A stretch of DNA of 30,482 bases from positions 1-30,482 of the forward strand of contig DASXMW010000032.1 of NCBI GenBank assembly GCA_036495425.1, in the 5' to 3' direction. The number at the start of each line of letters is the position of its first letter. Position 1 is the first letter of the stretch. The notes below the pieces were generated by a model. The model made no database searches, was not told the origin of the DNA, and worked only from the letters and a program-made list of their open reading frames with translations. The position numbers were made by a program, and so were the translations under genes. The stretch comes from Bog-532 sp036495425 (GTDB lineage: Bacteria; Actinomycetota; Actinomycetes; Streptosporangiales; Streptosporangiaceae). Below are positions 30,349 to 30,482 of this stretch, piece after piece.

Positions 30349-30390
30349 GCTACCCCCCGGTAGCGAACACTACCTACTGGCGAGTAACAT
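30349..30390. promoter_or_regulatory. Candidate operators and -10 element upstream of the thiolase
   Basis: GCTACC and GGTAGC (30349-30364) form a perfect inverted repeat around CCCC. TACTGGCGAGTA (30375-30386) is a second inverted repeat with 4-bp arms. TAACAT (30385-30390) overlaps the second and fits a -10 element, so a bound repressor would block transcription. A TetR-type fatty-acid regulator is plausible given the thiolase (inference). Confidence 0.45.
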
Positions 30391-30425
30391 AAGTCCGAGT
30401 GCTTTTCACCGCGAGGGAGGCAGAG

Positions 30426-30482
30426 GTGCCCCGTACCGCACGCGACGTGGTCTTCGTGGACGGCGTCCGGACCCCATTCGGC
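30426..30482 (+). CDS. Thiolase (acetyl-CoA C-acyltransferase), N-terminal fragment
   Basis: Only 19 codons lie in the window, MPRTARDVVFVDGVRTPFG. The DVVFVDGVRTPFG stretch is the conserved N-terminal strand of thiolases, which condense or cleave 3-ketoacyl-CoA in fatty-acid degradation. GTG at 30426 has GAGGGAGG directly upstream. The rest of the gene lies beyond the window's right edge. Confidence 0.8.
   Translation, partial: MPRTARDVVFVDGVRTPFG

Noticed and set aside
1..30482. CRISPR arrays, tRNA/rRNA genes, insertion sequences or integrase genes
   Set aside because: No direct repeats with unique spacers, no cloverleaf or rRNA sequences and no transposase or integrase motifs were seen. 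The tandem repeats found have no spacers.

Overview
The window is about 30 kb of very GC-rich DNA with strong G/C preference at third codon positions and a high share of GTG starts. Several gene families are typical of mycothiol-, F420- and mycofactocin-using Actinomycetes: a DUF222/HNH (13E12-type) protein, a DinB/DUF664 protein, an F420-type LLM oxidoreductase, an NDMA-type alcohol dehydrogenase and a K15-like DD-peptidase. I cannot name the genus. There are no rRNA or tRNA genes, CRISPR arrays, insertion sequences or phage genes. It reads as a chromosomal arm.

Layout. (1) 1-6918: a LacI-family regulator (left edge, minus) diverges from a sugar operon: GH31 alpha-glycosidase, two MalFG-type permeases and a lipoprotein binding protein. 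The intergenic region holds a good promoter, a 12-bp palindrome and a roughly 48-bp imperfect tandem repeat. No ATPase is encoded, so a shared MsiK-type ATPase elsewhere is likely. (2) 6937-10957: an ECM4-like glutathionyl-hydroquinone-reductase homologue (minus), a K15-type DD-peptidase overlapping a CsaA-like tRNA-binding-fold protein, and a DUF222/HNH protein. (3) 10954-16191: an NmrA/SnoaL fusion with a VOC protein (minus), TrpB2, a five-helix membrane protein (minus), a small hypothetical protein, a HAD hydrolase and an NAD(P)H-dependent FMN reductase (minus). (4) 16346-19777: a 1143-residue multi-domain protein with ferritin-like, CDGSH, 4Fe-4S, second CDGSH, globin-like and C-terminal cytochrome-c-like segments. 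(5) 19905-25447: a tightly packed series of DinB, ureohydrolase, nitrilase-family amidase, AidB-type acyl-CoA dehydrogenase and S51 peptidase, followed by an SDR. (6) 25540-30482: a secreted SGNH hydrolase, an LLM oxidoreductase, an NDMA-type alcohol dehydrogenase (minus), a secreted trypsin-like protease (minus), and the first 19 codons of a thiolase at the right edge.

Most unusual points. First, the six-part redox fusion protein. Second, a degenerate 9-nt repeat family (roughly YCYCRNNRR) that appears in two intergenic spacers, where it contains stop codons of the neighbouring genes, and again inside the fusion gene, where it forms a Thr/Ser/Ala linker with A-ending codons. In the 15592-15645 copy the minus strand has six GGGG runs at exact 9-nt spacing, a textbook G-quadruplex pattern. 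Third, several convergent gene pairs end in long hairpins that contain the stop codons themselves. Fourth, three genes share a leaderless start geometry (TAGNGT, 7 nt, start codon). All functions are from reading motifs; no database search was run.
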